In this document: piece by piece, positions 28,382 through 37,581 of the stretch
How the letters are laid out: the number at the start of each line of letters is the position of its first letter
Numbering within the stretch: position 1 is the stretch's first letter
Assembly (NCBI GenBank): GCA_025060535.1
Contig: JANXCA010000006.1
Location: forward strand, 1 to 49,520
Length of the DNA: 49,520 nucleotides
Source: Endomicrobiia bacterium
GTDB taxonomy: Bacteria > Elusimicrobiota > Endomicrobiia > DTEH01
Direction: 5' to 3'
The notes under the pieces: generated by a model
The model's database searches: none
The model's input: only the letters and a program-made list of their open reading frames with translations
What the model was told of the DNA's origin: nothing
Translations under genes and position numbers: made by a program

Positions 28382-29424
28382 TACGAAGAAAAGAAACTTT
28401 ACCAGTAAAAGTAGGAAGTTTAATAATTGGCGGAAAACAGCCAATTGTTGTCCAAACAATGACTAAAACTGACACAAAAGATATTAAATCTACTATTGCA
28501 CAGATAAAACAAATAGAAAGCTATAACTGTAAACTTATAAGGTTAGCAGTCCCGGATATGGAAGCAGCAGAAGCATTCAAAAAAATAAAAGAATCAGTTA
28601 GTGCGGCACTTGTTGCTGATATTCATTTTGATTATAAAATAGCAATTGAATGTATTAAAAACAAAGCAGATAAAATAAGAATAAATCCTGCCAATATAAA
28701 AGATAAAAGTAAAATAGCTGAAATAATAAAAGTAGCAAAGGAATATAATACTCCTATAAGAGTTGGATTCAATGCTGGCTCATATAAAGTAGCAATTAAA
28801 GATCCCAAAGAAAAATTACTCCATCAGATAGAAGATTATATAAATTTATTTGAAAAACATAATTTTAAATCTATTGTAATTTCTGCAAAAACCTCAGATG
28901 TAATATCAACTGTTGAAATATATCAAATTCTTTCTCAAAAGTACAACTATCCTCTACATATAGGTATTACTGAAGCAGGACCTACATTTGATGGAATTAT
29001 TAAGTCTACATTAGGTATAGGAATCCTTTTGTGGCATGGCATAGGAGATACCATAAGAGTTTCTCTCACTTCATCTCCTATTGATGAAGTTAAGGTGGGT
29101 TATTATATATTACAATATCTCAATCTATTAAACTATGGAATAGAAATCATATCATGTCCAACTTGTGGAAGATGCAAAGTAGATTTAATTAACATAGTTG
29201 CTAAATTTGAAAAAATATTAGAAAAGAAAAATTTAAGATATAAAAACCTAAAAGTAGCAATAATGGGATGTGAAGTAAACGGTCCAGGAGAAGCATCTTC
29301 AGCAGATATCGGTATAGCAATGGGAAAAAATTTCGGTGTTTTATTTCTAAAGGGTAAAATTGTTAAGAAAATTTCATATAAAGATTGTATAGAAGAACTT
29401 ATACATCAAATAGAAAAGATTTAA
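28378..29424 (+). CDS. ispG: 4-hydroxy-3-methylbut-2-en-1-yl diphosphate synthase (IspG/GcpE)
   Basis: VVQTMTKTDTKD, RINPANI, GITEAGP, CPTCGRCKVDL, GCEVNGPGEA. Confidence 0.95.
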   Translation: MIRRKETLPVKVGSLIIGGKQPIVVQTMTKTDTKDIKSTIAQIKQIESYNCKLIRLAVPDMEAAEAFKKIKESVSAALVADIHFDYKIAIECIKNKADKIRINPANIKDKSKIAEIIKVAKEYNTPIRVGFNAGSYKVAIKDPKEKLLHQIEDYINLFEKHNFKSIVISAKTSDVISTVEIYQILSQKYNYPLHIGITEAGPTFDGIIKSTLGIGILLWHGIGDTIRVSLTSSPIDEVKVGYYILQYLNLLNYGIEIISCPTCGRCKVDLINIVAKFEKILEKKNLRYKNLKVAIMGCEVNGPGEASSADIGIAMGKNFGVLFLKGKIVKKISYKDCIEELIHQIEKI

Positions 29425-29726
29425 TTTCTTTTTGTTAAAATATAAATAATAGATCCAAAAACCACTACACCTAAAAGTCCACAAAGAATAGATATTTCTT
29501 GCGGCATTAGATATATTATTTTACCACATTCACTACAATAAAATTTATTTGAAGATAACTTTGAAATTTTTTTATGTTCACAATATTTTTGTTTTATATC
29601 AGCAAAACTTTCATAATAATTCTTTTGCGTATTTGTAAAAATTTTTAATAATTTTTTAAAAATAATACAAATAATATTCTGACAAGTATCAAAACTATAA
29701 AGCAATATTTTTATCAAATTTTTCAT
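29421..29726 (-). CDS. Small putative zinc-ribbon membrane protein of unknown function
   Basis: CEHKK...FYCSECGK followed by one C-terminal TM; stop codon overlaps that of ispG on the other strand. Confidence 0.55.
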   Translation of the reverse strand: MKNLIKILLYSFDTCQNIICIIFKKLLKIFTNTQKNYYESFADIKQKYCEHKKISKLSSNKFYCSECGKIIYLMPQEISILCGLLGVVVFGSIIYILTKRN

Positions 29727-29750
29727 AAAAAATCTCCTTTAAACACACTC

Positions 29751-30578
29751 TTATTTTACTAATTTATTTACTAAATTATACATAAATTTGACATCTGGCT
29801 TTACACCAGTCCAGAGAAAAAAAGAATTTGCTGCTTGATAAACAAACATACTTTTTCCATCTATTACATACCTACAGCCAATTTTTTTAGCATGCTTTAT
29901 AAGTTCTGTCTCTCTATTGTATATTACATCATAAACTATATGTTGATTAGTAATTAAACCTAAATCAATAGGTGAAGGATCTCCTTCTTTCATACCTAAA
30001 GGTGTTGCATTTATTATTATTTTTGAATCTTTCACTATTTTCTCAATTTCCTGTTCCCTAATAGGAACCACATATTTGCCAAATTTGTCTTTTAAAAATT
30101 CCATTTTTTTATTATCAATATCATATATATATACTTTATTTACTCCAAGTTCATCCAAACCACAAATTATAGCTCTACTTACACCTCCACATCCTATTAC
30201 AAAAGCATCTTCATTTTCAACAACTATATCCTCTAAAGATTTTACAAACCCATATATATCTGTGTTATAACCTATTAGTTGTCCATTCTTATTTACTATA
30301 GTATTTACAGCACCTATATGTTTGGCTAATTTTTCTATATCATCAAGATATAAAATTATTTTTTCTTTATAAGGTATCGTAACATTTAAACCACATATTC
30401 CTAAAGTAAGAACTGCTTCTTTTATGTTTTTTAACATAGAAGGTTTTACTTCAAATGCTAAATATATATAGTTTAATTCATACTTTTTAGCTATCATCGT
30501 ATGAAGAAAAGGAGATAAAGAATGTCCTATTGGATACCCAATTATACCTAAAAGTTTTGTTTTTGCATCAATTTTCAT
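29751..30578 (-). CDS. aroE: Shikimate dehydrogenase
   Basis: GYPIGHSLSPFLHT, GLNVTIPYKE, GCGGVSRAIICGL, NATPLGM, DVIYNRETELI. Confidence 0.95.
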   Translation of the reverse strand: MKIDAKTKLLGIIGYPIGHSLSPFLHTMIAKKYELNYIYLAFEVKPSMLKNIKEAVLTLGICGLNVTIPYKEKIILYLDDIEKLAKHIGAVNTIVNKNGQLIGYNTDIYGFVKSLEDIVVENEDAFVIGCGGVSRAIICGLDELGVNKVYIYDIDNKKMEFLKDKFGKYVVPIREQEIEKIVKDSKIIINATPLGMKEGDPSPIDLGLITNQHIVYDVIYNRETELIKHAKKIGCRYVIDGKSMFVYQAANSFFLWTGVKPDVKFMYNLVNKLVK

Positions 30579-31047
30579 TTTTTTGCTTGTTTAATTTAGA
30601 ATCTATTACTTTTAAAAACTTTTCTACCTTATCTTTTTTCGAAGGTGCTATAGATACTACTCTTAAAAAAGTTGCTTTGGCTAAAAGATACTTCTGAGAA
30701 GAAAAATAAATTTTCCCTAATAAAAACATACTTTCTACATCATTCGGTTTATTATTAAGTAAATCTAAACATATCTTTTCTGCTTTGTCAAAATTATTTA
30801 AATAGTATTCTTTATAAGCATAATAAAGTTTATTTTGTGAAACAGACTCCATCACTATAGAAAGAAGAAAAATTGTTCCTGTTAACATAAAAACCAAACC
30901 TATTTTTTTACCATTTAAGATAGCTGTTTTTTCATCAAGCAAATACTTTTTTATTATTTGATACACATTTACAACAACATTAGGAAGGTAAAAATAAATT
31001 AGCCCTGATAATATAAGAATTAACCCTATTATTCCCCTTATTGTCAT
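30568..31047 (-). CDS. Membrane protein with TPR-like repeats
   Basis: Two N-terminal TM segments, then AEKICLDLLNNKPNDVESMFLLGKIYFSSQKYLLAKATFLRVVSIAP. Confidence 0.6.
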   Translation of the reverse strand: MTIRGIIGLILILSGLIYFYLPNVVVNVYQIIKKYLLDEKTAILNGKKIGLVFMLTGTIFLLSIVMESVSQNKLYYAYKEYYLNNFDKAEKICLDLLNNKPNDVESMFLLGKIYFSSQKYLLAKATFLRVVSIAPSKKDKVEKFLKVIDSKLNKQKNEN

Positions 31048-31049
31048 TT

Positions 31050-32372
31050 TTATGCTTGAACTACTTTCTGTAGGTTTTTATAATTTGGCAAATTTCTTCT
31101 GATAGCATTTCTTGTATCTACAATGAGATTTGAATTTTCTAATATCATTTTATAGTCATAACAAGAATGATCAGTTATTATTATCACACAGTCATATCTT
31201 TTAAGATTTTTTTCATTTAATTCTACAGATCGTTTTAAAAATTTATATTTTCTAAGAGGAGGTATTTGTTCAATATAAGGATCATTATAGTCCACCTTGG
31301 ATCCTTTTTTTTCAAGAAGTTCTATTACTCTTAATGATGGAGATTCTCTTAAATCACCTATGTCTTTTTTATAAGATAAACCTAATACTAAAATTTTAGC
31401 TCCATTTAATACTTTTTTTCTTTGATTTAAAGCTTCAGAAACTTTTTCTACCACAAATTCTGGCATTCTTATGTTTATCTGACCTGCTAATTCTATAAAT
31501 TTTGTAGAAAAATCATACTTTTTTGCTATATAAGAAAGATAAAATGGATCTACAGGAATACAATGACCACCCCACCCAGGACCTGGATAAAAAGTCATAA
31601 AACCAAATGGCTTTGTACTTGCAGCATCTATAACTTCCCATATATCTATTCCCATCCGATCAAACAACATCTTTAACTCGTTAACTAATGCGATATTAAC
31701 AGCTCTAAAAGTATTCTCTAAAACTTTAGATGCCTCTGCTACTTCAGCAGATGAAACAGGTATGACCTTGTTTACTATCTGAGAAAAAAATAAACATACT
31801 ACTTCAGTTGAAATTCTATCCACACCTCCTACTAACTTAGGAATATTTTCTGTGGAGTAAACTTTATTCCCAGGATCTTCTCTTTCCGGAGAAAACGCTA
31901 AGAAAAAATCTTTTCCACATTTTAAACCACTTTTTTCTAATATCGGTTTTACAACATCTCTAGTAGTAGTAGGATAGGTAGTAGATACTAATATAACTAC
32001 CTCACCCTTATGGAGATATTTCTTAACAACTTCAGAAGTACTTACTACAGCTGATAAATCGGGTTCATTTGTTTCTGTAGTAGGAGTAGGTACGCATATT
32101 ATTACTATATCACATATTTTAAGCTTTGAAAAATCACCTGTAGGATAAAAATTTAAACTTTCTTTTATTTTTTCTGAAGGAATATGAGATATATAAGATT
32201 TTTTTTCTTTTAAACTTTTAATTTTTTTGTCATCAATGTCAAATCCATAAGTCTTAAATCCTTTATTAGAAATAAGCAAAGCAAGTGGTAAACCCACATA
32301 TCCTAACCCTATGACACCTACTTTGGCTTCTTTATTTAAAATTTTTGAGTTCAAATTCTTTATATTTATCAT
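31050..32372 (-). CDS. UDP-sugar dehydrogenase (WbpA-like UDP-GlcNAc/ManNAc 6-dehydrogenase family)
   Basis: VGVIGLGYVGLPLA, FSPEREDPGN, GGHCIPVDPFYLSY, LGLSYKKDIGDLRESPSLRV. Confidence 0.9.
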   Translation of the reverse strand: MINIKNLNSKILNKEAKVGVIGLGYVGLPLALLISNKGFKTYGFDIDDKKIKSLKEKKSYISHIPSEKIKESLNFYPTGDFSKLKICDIVIICVPTPTTETNEPDLSAVVSTSEVVKKYLHKGEVVILVSTTYPTTTRDVVKPILEKSGLKCGKDFFLAFSPEREDPGNKVYSTENIPKLVGGVDRISTEVVCLFFSQIVNKVIPVSSAEVAEASKVLENTFRAVNIALVNELKMLFDRMGIDIWEVIDAASTKPFGFMTFYPGPGWGGHCIPVDPFYLSYIAKKYDFSTKFIELAGQINIRMPEFVVEKVSEALNQRKKVLNGAKILVLGLSYKKDIGDLRESPSLRVIELLEKKGSKVDYNDPYIEQIPPLRKYKFLKRSVELNEKNLKRYDCVIIITDHSCYDYKMILENSNLIVDTRNAIRRNLPNYKNLQKVVQA

Positions 32373-33100
32373 AGTTTTACAAGTCCCATAAACAATACAC
32401 CTAAAAGAAATAAAAAGAAAGAAACAATAGATTTATATAAATTCTTTTCTCTATGAAGCGCAGGTATTAAATCACAAGATGCAATATAAATAAATCCACC
32501 TGCCACTACAGAAAGAATATAATTTGGTAATTTTTCAATTTTCTGACTTAATAAAAACCCACATATTGATCCTATAACTGCAGTAAGTGAAATCAAAAAG
32601 TTAAATAATAATGCTTTTATTCTACTAAATCCACTATGAAGCAAAATTCCAAAATCACCAATTTCTTGAGGAACTTCATGGAGTATCACAGCTAATGTAG
32701 CCACTATTCCAGTTTGAAAATTTATAGAAAAACTGCTTCCTATAAAAATACCATCGATAAAATTATGAAGTCCATCTCCTATAAAATTTAGATAACTTAC
32801 AGGATGAAGTTCACACTTTTCCCCTTTGTGACAGTGACGCCAGTAAAAGTATTTTTCAAGTATAAAAAAAATTGAAAAACCAAAAACTACAATATAGAAA
32901 ATATTCACTTCACCACTACTTTCAATTATTTCTGGAAGTATATGTAGAAAAGAAACTCCTATTAAACTTCCTGCTGCAAAACTTATCAGAAGAAATATAA
33001 TTTTATTCAAAATATTTTCACTAAATAAAAAACTAAAAACTCCTACTAAAGAAACTAAACTAATAACTAAAGTAGCTAATATAGGATATATTATGCTCAT
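32369..33100 (-). CDS. ZIP family metal transporter
   Basis: GDGLHNFIDGIFIGSSF, VILHEVPQEIGDFGILLHSG. Confidence 0.9.
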   Translation of the reverse strand: MSIIYPILATLVISLVSLVGVFSFLFSENILNKIIFLLISFAAGSLIGVSFLHILPEIIESSGEVNIFYIVVFGFSIFFILEKYFYWRHCHKGEKCELHPVSYLNFIGDGLHNFIDGIFIGSSFSINFQTGIVATLAVILHEVPQEIGDFGILLHSGFSRIKALLFNFLISLTAVIGSICGFLLSQKIEKLPNYILSVVAGGFIYIASCDLIPALHREKNLYKSIVSFFLFLLGVLFMGLVKL

Positions 33101-33153
33101 ATTAGATTGTTGTATATAAAACTAACAAAAAAATCAACAAAAAGTAAACTATT

Positions 33154-33735
33154 TTAACTTCTTTTACCAATAGCAACAATATATAATGGATGAACATCTA
33201 TTGGAAGTAATAAAATCTCTCTTAACTTTTCATCATAAAAAGCTCCTATACATACACTATCTAAACCTAAAGAAATAGCTTGTAATGAAATATTCTGTGC
33301 AGAATGACCTACTTCCATATAAACATATCTATATCCTCTCTCTCCATAACATAATGTTGTTCTTTCATAGACAGCACAAAGAAGAATATCTATAGCTGCT
33401 TCCATAATAAATCTCTGTCCTAAGGAGGCTTCTACAATTAAGTTCCTTACATCTTTTTGAATCACACTCTCCGCAGAATGATTATATGGCAGATAATGGA
33501 AAACACCTTCTTCTGTAAGGTAATACACTTCTAATGGATATGTAGCACCAGCTGAGGGAACGGTTCTGAAACCACTCTTTTCATCAGATACTCCATATGC
33601 AGCCCATAAAAGTTGAGAAATTTCTTCTAAAGAAATTTTATATGGTTTAAATTTTCTTATAGATCTTCTTTTTTTAATTGTTTCTTCTAATGAAATATTA
33701 CTTTTAAAATTAGGAGAAGGTAACTTTATTATCAT
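33154..33735 (-). CDS. SagB/nitroreductase-type oxidoreductase
   Basis: RRSIRKFKPYKISLEEISQLLWAAYG, TVPSAGATYPLEVY, MEVGHSAQNISLQAISLGL. Confidence 0.9.
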   Translation of the reverse strand: MIIKLPSPNFKSNISLEETIKKRRSIRKFKPYKISLEEISQLLWAAYGVSDEKSGFRTVPSAGATYPLEVYYLTEEGVFHYLPYNHSAESVIQKDVRNLIVEASLGQRFIMEAAIDILLCAVYERTTLCYGERGYRYVYMEVGHSAQNISLQAISLGLDSVCIGAFYDEKLREILLLPIDVHPLYIVAIGKRS

Positions 33736-33753
33736 AATTCTTAAGTTTTTGTT

Positions 33754-34308
33754 TTATATTTTACTGTAAAAATAAAATATAATAAAAATAACAGGCAAAA
33801 ACATTAAGATCATAATAAACAAACAGGGAAGTCCAACTATAAAAAACATATGTAAATTATTAAATTTAAAATAATTCTTTGTATATTTTAAAATTCTCTT
33901 TATAATTAATAATATAACAAAAAATTGAAAAAAAGAAAAAAAATAGGTGAACTTAAAGTAATAAAACACAAAACTTAAAGGGAGTAATAAAAAATAAGTA
34001 GAATGTGAAGAAAAAATCAACGATAAAAATTTATCTATTGAATTGTTCTTTTTGAAAATTGCTGAAATAAAAGATGTCCACATTGAGAATAAAAATATGA
34101 TGATAATAGAAAAAATAAAATTAGAAATTACTAAAGAAAACCAACTAATAATATCTAATTCATATATAATTCCATATGAAATAGAAACACTAAATATGGA
34201 TAAAAAATAAACTAAGAAAGATGGAAAAACAGATATGTTTAAATTATCATTTTTAAAATTTTTGTCTAAATTTAATATGTAATCATCTAACAGTGTTGTT
34301 ATCTTCAT
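33754..34308 (-). CDS. Integral membrane protein (possibly Yip1-like)
   Basis: Several hydrophobic TM stretches; family assignment weak. Confidence 0.5.
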   Translation of the reverse strand: MKITTLLDDYILNLDKNFKNDNLNISVFPSFLVYFLSIFSVSISYGIIYELDIISWFSLVISNFIFSIIIIFLFSMWTSFISAIFKKNNSIDKFLSLIFSSHSTYFLLLPLSFVFYYFKFTYFFSFFQFFVILLIIKRILKYTKNYFKFNNLHMFFIVGLPCLFIMILMFLPVIFIIFYFYSKI

Positions 34309-34313
34309 AATAA

Positions 34314-34754
34314 CTAACCTTCTAATAAAATAGTTACAGGTCCATCATTATGAATCTCTACCAACATATTGGCTCTGAACTTACCAGTTTTAATTTTCTC
34401 AAATGGTAAATACTTAGAAAGTTCTTTTATAAACTCATTATACAGCTTCTCTGCGTTTTCAGGAGGAGCTGCTTCAGTAAAATCTGGTCTGTTACCTGAA
34501 CTACAATTTCCATATAATGTAAATTCAGATACTACCAAAATTTCTCCATTTATATCCATAATACTTTTATCCATTTTACCTTTTTCATTTTCAAATATTC
34601 TTAAATTTGCAACTTTTTTAGCTATATACTGAATATTTTTATATGTATCTAACTTTGAAATACCAATAAATACTACTAAACCTTTAGATATTTCTTCTTT
34701 AGTAGTCTCATACCTAACAGAGGCATAATTTACTCTTTGAACCACGGCTCTCAT
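34314..34754 (-). CDS. dtd: D-aminoacyl-tRNA deacylase (DTD)
   Basis: MRAVVQRV, VVFIGI, VSEFTLYGN, NRPDFTEAA, NDGPVT. Confidence 0.93.
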   Translation of the reverse strand: MRAVVQRVNYASVRYETTKEEISKGLVVFIGISKLDTYKNIQYIAKKVANLRIFENEKGKMDKSIMDINGEILVVSEFTLYGNCSSGNRPDFTEAAPPENAEKLYNEFIKELSKYLPFEKIKTGKFRANMLVEIHNDGPVTILLEG

Positions 34755-34770
34755 AACTACTCTATTATAA

Positions 34771-35709
34771 TTACTCTAAAATATATTCTAAGCGAAATTT
34801 TTTCTGAGTAAATTTACTAACTGGTAAATTTATATTTATAATTTCATACATAAAATGTTTAAAAATATCAAATGGAGATGTAGGTTCTCTTATTATCTCA
34901 ACCTCATCAGTAATTTTTGCCAATTTTTTTAGTTCTTCTATCGCTTTTTCCTCAGTCCCTATATCATCTATCATAAATAGCTGTTTTGCTTGAGAAGCAA
35001 TAAATATCCTACCATCTGCAAATTGAAACACTTGTTCTTTTGATAAGTTTCTCCCTTTAGCTATAGCGTTTATAAATTGCTCATAAGCAGCATTTACTAT
35101 ATTCTCTAATATCTTTTTTTCTTCGGGTAACATTTCTCTATAAAATGAACCTAAATCTTTATATTTTGAAGACTTTATTACTTCTATTTTCACACCGATT
35201 TTCTTTAGTAATTCGTTAATATTACCTACCTGCAATACCACTCCAATAGAACCAATTACACTACCTTCAGAAGATATAATTCTATCACAAGCAGCAGCAA
35301 CATAATAGCCACCTGAAGCACAGAGTTCCTGTACATAACATACAAATGGTTTATTATATTTTTTCTTTACTTCAATTATTTTATTATATATATCCTGAAC
35401 CGCTGCAACAGAACCTCCAGGAGAATTGATTTTAATTAAGATACCTTTAATGTCAGTTCTCTCTGCTAAAGAATTGATTCTTGAAACTATATAAGAAGCA
35501 TCCTTTTTCAAAAAACTTTCTGTCCCATATGCATAAAAAATTTCACCCACAATTTCTATTAATGCAATTTTTTCTTTTAAAGGTATATATTTTGAAATTG
35601 TTTTAGATTTGGGATGTAGTGGTTGTCTTCTTATTATAATAATCAATCCTAAAGTCGTGCTTATAAGAAAAAGAATTATTATAAGATAGTAATGTATATT
35701 TTTCTTCAT
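34771..35709 (-). CDS. sppA: Signal peptide peptidase SppA (S49 family)
   Basis: N-terminal TM, KINSPGGSV, CASGGYYVAAACD, GSIGVV, SSKYKDLGS. Confidence 0.92.
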   Translation of the reverse strand: MKKNIHYYLIIILFLISTTLGLIIIIRRQPLHPKSKTISKYIPLKEKIALIEIVGEIFYAYGTESFLKKDASYIVSRINSLAERTDIKGILIKINSPGGSVAAVQDIYNKIIEVKKKYNKPFVCYVQELCASGGYYVAAACDRIISSEGSVIGSIGVVLQVGNINELLKKIGVKIEVIKSSKYKDLGSFYREMLPEEKKILENIVNAAYEQFINAIAKGRNLSKEQVFQFADGRIFIASQAKQLFMIDDIGTEEKAIEELKKLAKITDEVEIIREPTSPFDIFKHFMYEIININLPVSKFTQKKFRLEYILE

Positions 35710-36161
35710 TGGTTTTCCACCTCAAAAATTTTAGTATATATATCTTTACTTGGCAACCATATCTCTTCTATATAATTTAGATTATATCTTTCCGCTATTT
35801 CTTTTAAAGTTTTACCTTTTTTCCTTTCATTTATAAGAAACTTAACATCAACATCTGAAACTTTTTGCTTAATAAGAAGCAATCTTATTGATTCTAACCT
35901 ACCTAAACCTAAAAAATGATTTCTTAGTTCATTAAACTTTATTGTAACAGAAGAATCAATTATTACATACTTAGTGTCAGAGGAAACTTCAATTGTAAAA
36001 AAATATGATAAGATTCTACCTATATAATCAGTATCTCCCATCTCAAAATTAACATTAACAGTAGAACTGGATACATTATAAGGTGAAAAACCAAATCCAA
36101 TCTCTACTGATTGAGCAAAACAAACTGATGTTGTTAAAAGTATTATTATGAGTATTTTCAT
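35706..36161 (-). CDS. Putative secreted protein of unknown function
   Basis: Signal peptide MKILIIILLTTSVCFAQS; family not recognised. Confidence 0.5.
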   Translation of the reverse strand: MKILIIILLTTSVCFAQSVEIGFGFSPYNVSSSTVNVNFEMGDTDYIGRILSYFFTIEVSSDTKYVIIDSSVTIKFNELRNHFLGLGRLESIRLLLIKQKVSDVDVKFLINERKKGKTLKEIAERYNLNYIEEIWLPSKDIYTKIFEVENQ

Positions 36162-36688
36162 TCATTCAGAAAATCTATAAAATTCTTAATGTCATCCTTA
36201 GCACATTTTACTACTAAAGTCATAATATAAATAAGTAAAGAAAACTGCCATATATCTGGAATACCAACTATCAAACCTGTTTCTGTATCTTCTATTCTTT
36301 GAAATAATTTTTTATAATGAGCAATTGTTTCCTCTAAAGATTTATTTATAACTTCCAATTTTAATTGATTATTATTATATTTCAAAGATGGCAACTGAAC
36401 TCCTCTTATTAATAGGAATGATTTAATTGTTTCATCACTATAGTTAGTGGTTTCTTTAAAATTAAAACCTTTAAGTTCAAAACTACCATATGGTAGATGT
36501 ATAAAAGCAGGAGAAACTTCTACTTTTCCTCTTCTGACAACAGTGGAACCTTTATTAGCTAAAGAATTACTCAAAAGGACATATGGAACAACTGTTTTTT
36601 TAAAAGTTTCTAATTTCTGATATTTTGATTTTAAAATTTTAGTATTTTTTAATGCTTCTTCCCACTTTTTATTTATATCTATACTCAT
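36158..36688 (-). CDS. Conserved-looking hypothetical protein
   Basis: 176-aa ORF coupled to neighbours by 4-nt overlaps; family not recognised. Confidence 0.5.
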   Translation of the reverse strand: MSIDINKKWEEALKNTKILKSKYQKLETFKKTVVPYVLLSNSLANKGSTVVRRGKVEVSPAFIHLPYGSFELKGFNFKETTNYSDETIKSFLLIRGVQLPSLKYNNNQLKLEVINKSLEETIAHYKKLFQRIEDTETGLIVGIPDIWQFSLLIYIMTLVVKCAKDDIKNFIDFLNE

Positions 36689-37143
36689 AGCAATTTATAG
36701 TCTCTTTCAAAGATATCAAGAGCTTCTTTAGCATTAGAAACTTTTATTATTCCTTCAATATCCCATGTCTTTATCCCAAAAACTGGTTTATTTATAACTT
36801 TAGCAAGTGCAATCTCAGATAAAGTCCCATATTCTCCATCTATAGCAATAACACAACAACAAGAACGAACAATAATTGCATTTCTTGCATGAGACATAGC
36901 TGTAACAATAGGGATATCAATATATGGATTTGCTTCTGAAGAATCTTTACCTGGTAAAATCCCTACAACTAAACCTCCAACACTTTTTGCACCTTTAGAA
37001 GCTTCCTCCATTACTCCACTCATACCACCACATATTAACACATATCCTCTTTTAGCAATCTCTTTACCTGCTTCAAAAGCTATTTCTTTAATTTCATCTG
37101 ATTTTATAACTGAACCACCAACTACTGCAATTAAGTTTCTCAT
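36685..37143 (-). CDS. LOG-like Rossmann protein (TIGR00725 family)
   Basis: AVVGGS, GGMSGVMEEASKGAKSVGG, VGILPG, IDGEYGTLSEIALA. Confidence 0.88.
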   Translation of the reverse strand: MRNLIAVVGGSVIKSDEIKEIAFEAGKEIAKRGYVLICGGMSGVMEEASKGAKSVGGLVVGILPGKDSSEANPYIDIPIVTAMSHARNAIIVRSCCCVIAIDGEYGTLSEIALAKVINKPVFGIKTWDIEGIIKVSNAKEALDIFERDYKLL

Positions 37144-37168
37144 AGATTTATTACTTACTTATATCAAT

Positions 37169-37242
37169 TGCGCCCGGGCAGAGTCGAACTGCCAACCTAC
37201 TGGTTCGTAGCCAGCCGCTCTATCCAATTGAGCTACGGGCGC
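37169..37242 (-). tRNA. tRNA-Arg (anticodon ACG)
   Basis: Folds by hand: acceptor GCGCCCG/CGGGCGC, D stem GCTC/GAGC, anticodon arm GCTGG-CTACGAA-CCAGT, T arm GGCAG-TTCGACT-CTGCC, discriminator A. CCA not encoded. Confidence 0.97.
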
Positions 37243-37577
37243 TTTAGTATTTTTGTAAAATTCATATTCTCTTTTTTTAGAAGTTCATATTTATGTTCTA
37301 TACCTTTAGAATATCCACCCAACTCTCCAGAAGCTTTTATCACTCTATGACAAGGAATAATAACTGTCAAAGGGTTTTCCTTTAATGCTTTTCCAACCGC
37401 TCTGTAAGCTCTCGGATGACCTATGCTTTGTGCAACCCATTTATAAGTTCTTACTTCTCCTTTAGGAATTTCTAAAACTTTTAACCAAACTTTCTTATAA
37501 AACAGCGGATAATCTTTTATTACTTTATAATTTTTCTCTCCTAAAATTTTAAACAATTTTTTATCAGTATTATTCAC
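37233..37577 (-). CDS. ogt: Methylated-DNA-[protein]-cysteine S-methyltransferase (DNA-binding domain size)
   Basis: VRTYKWVAQSIGHPRAYRAVGKALKENPLTVIIPCHRVIKASGELGGYSKG. Confidence 0.93.
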   Translation of the reverse strand: MNNTDKKLFKILGEKNYKVIKDYPLFYKKVWLKVLEIPKGEVRTYKWVAQSIGHPRAYRAVGKALKENPLTVIIPCHRVIKASGELGGYSKGIEHKYELLKKENMNFTKILKRP

Positions 37578-37581
37578 TATC

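Noticed and set aside
37168-37350. Plus-strand ORF over the tRNA locus
   Set aside because: It is the reverse complement of tRNA-Arg plus the ogt 3' end.
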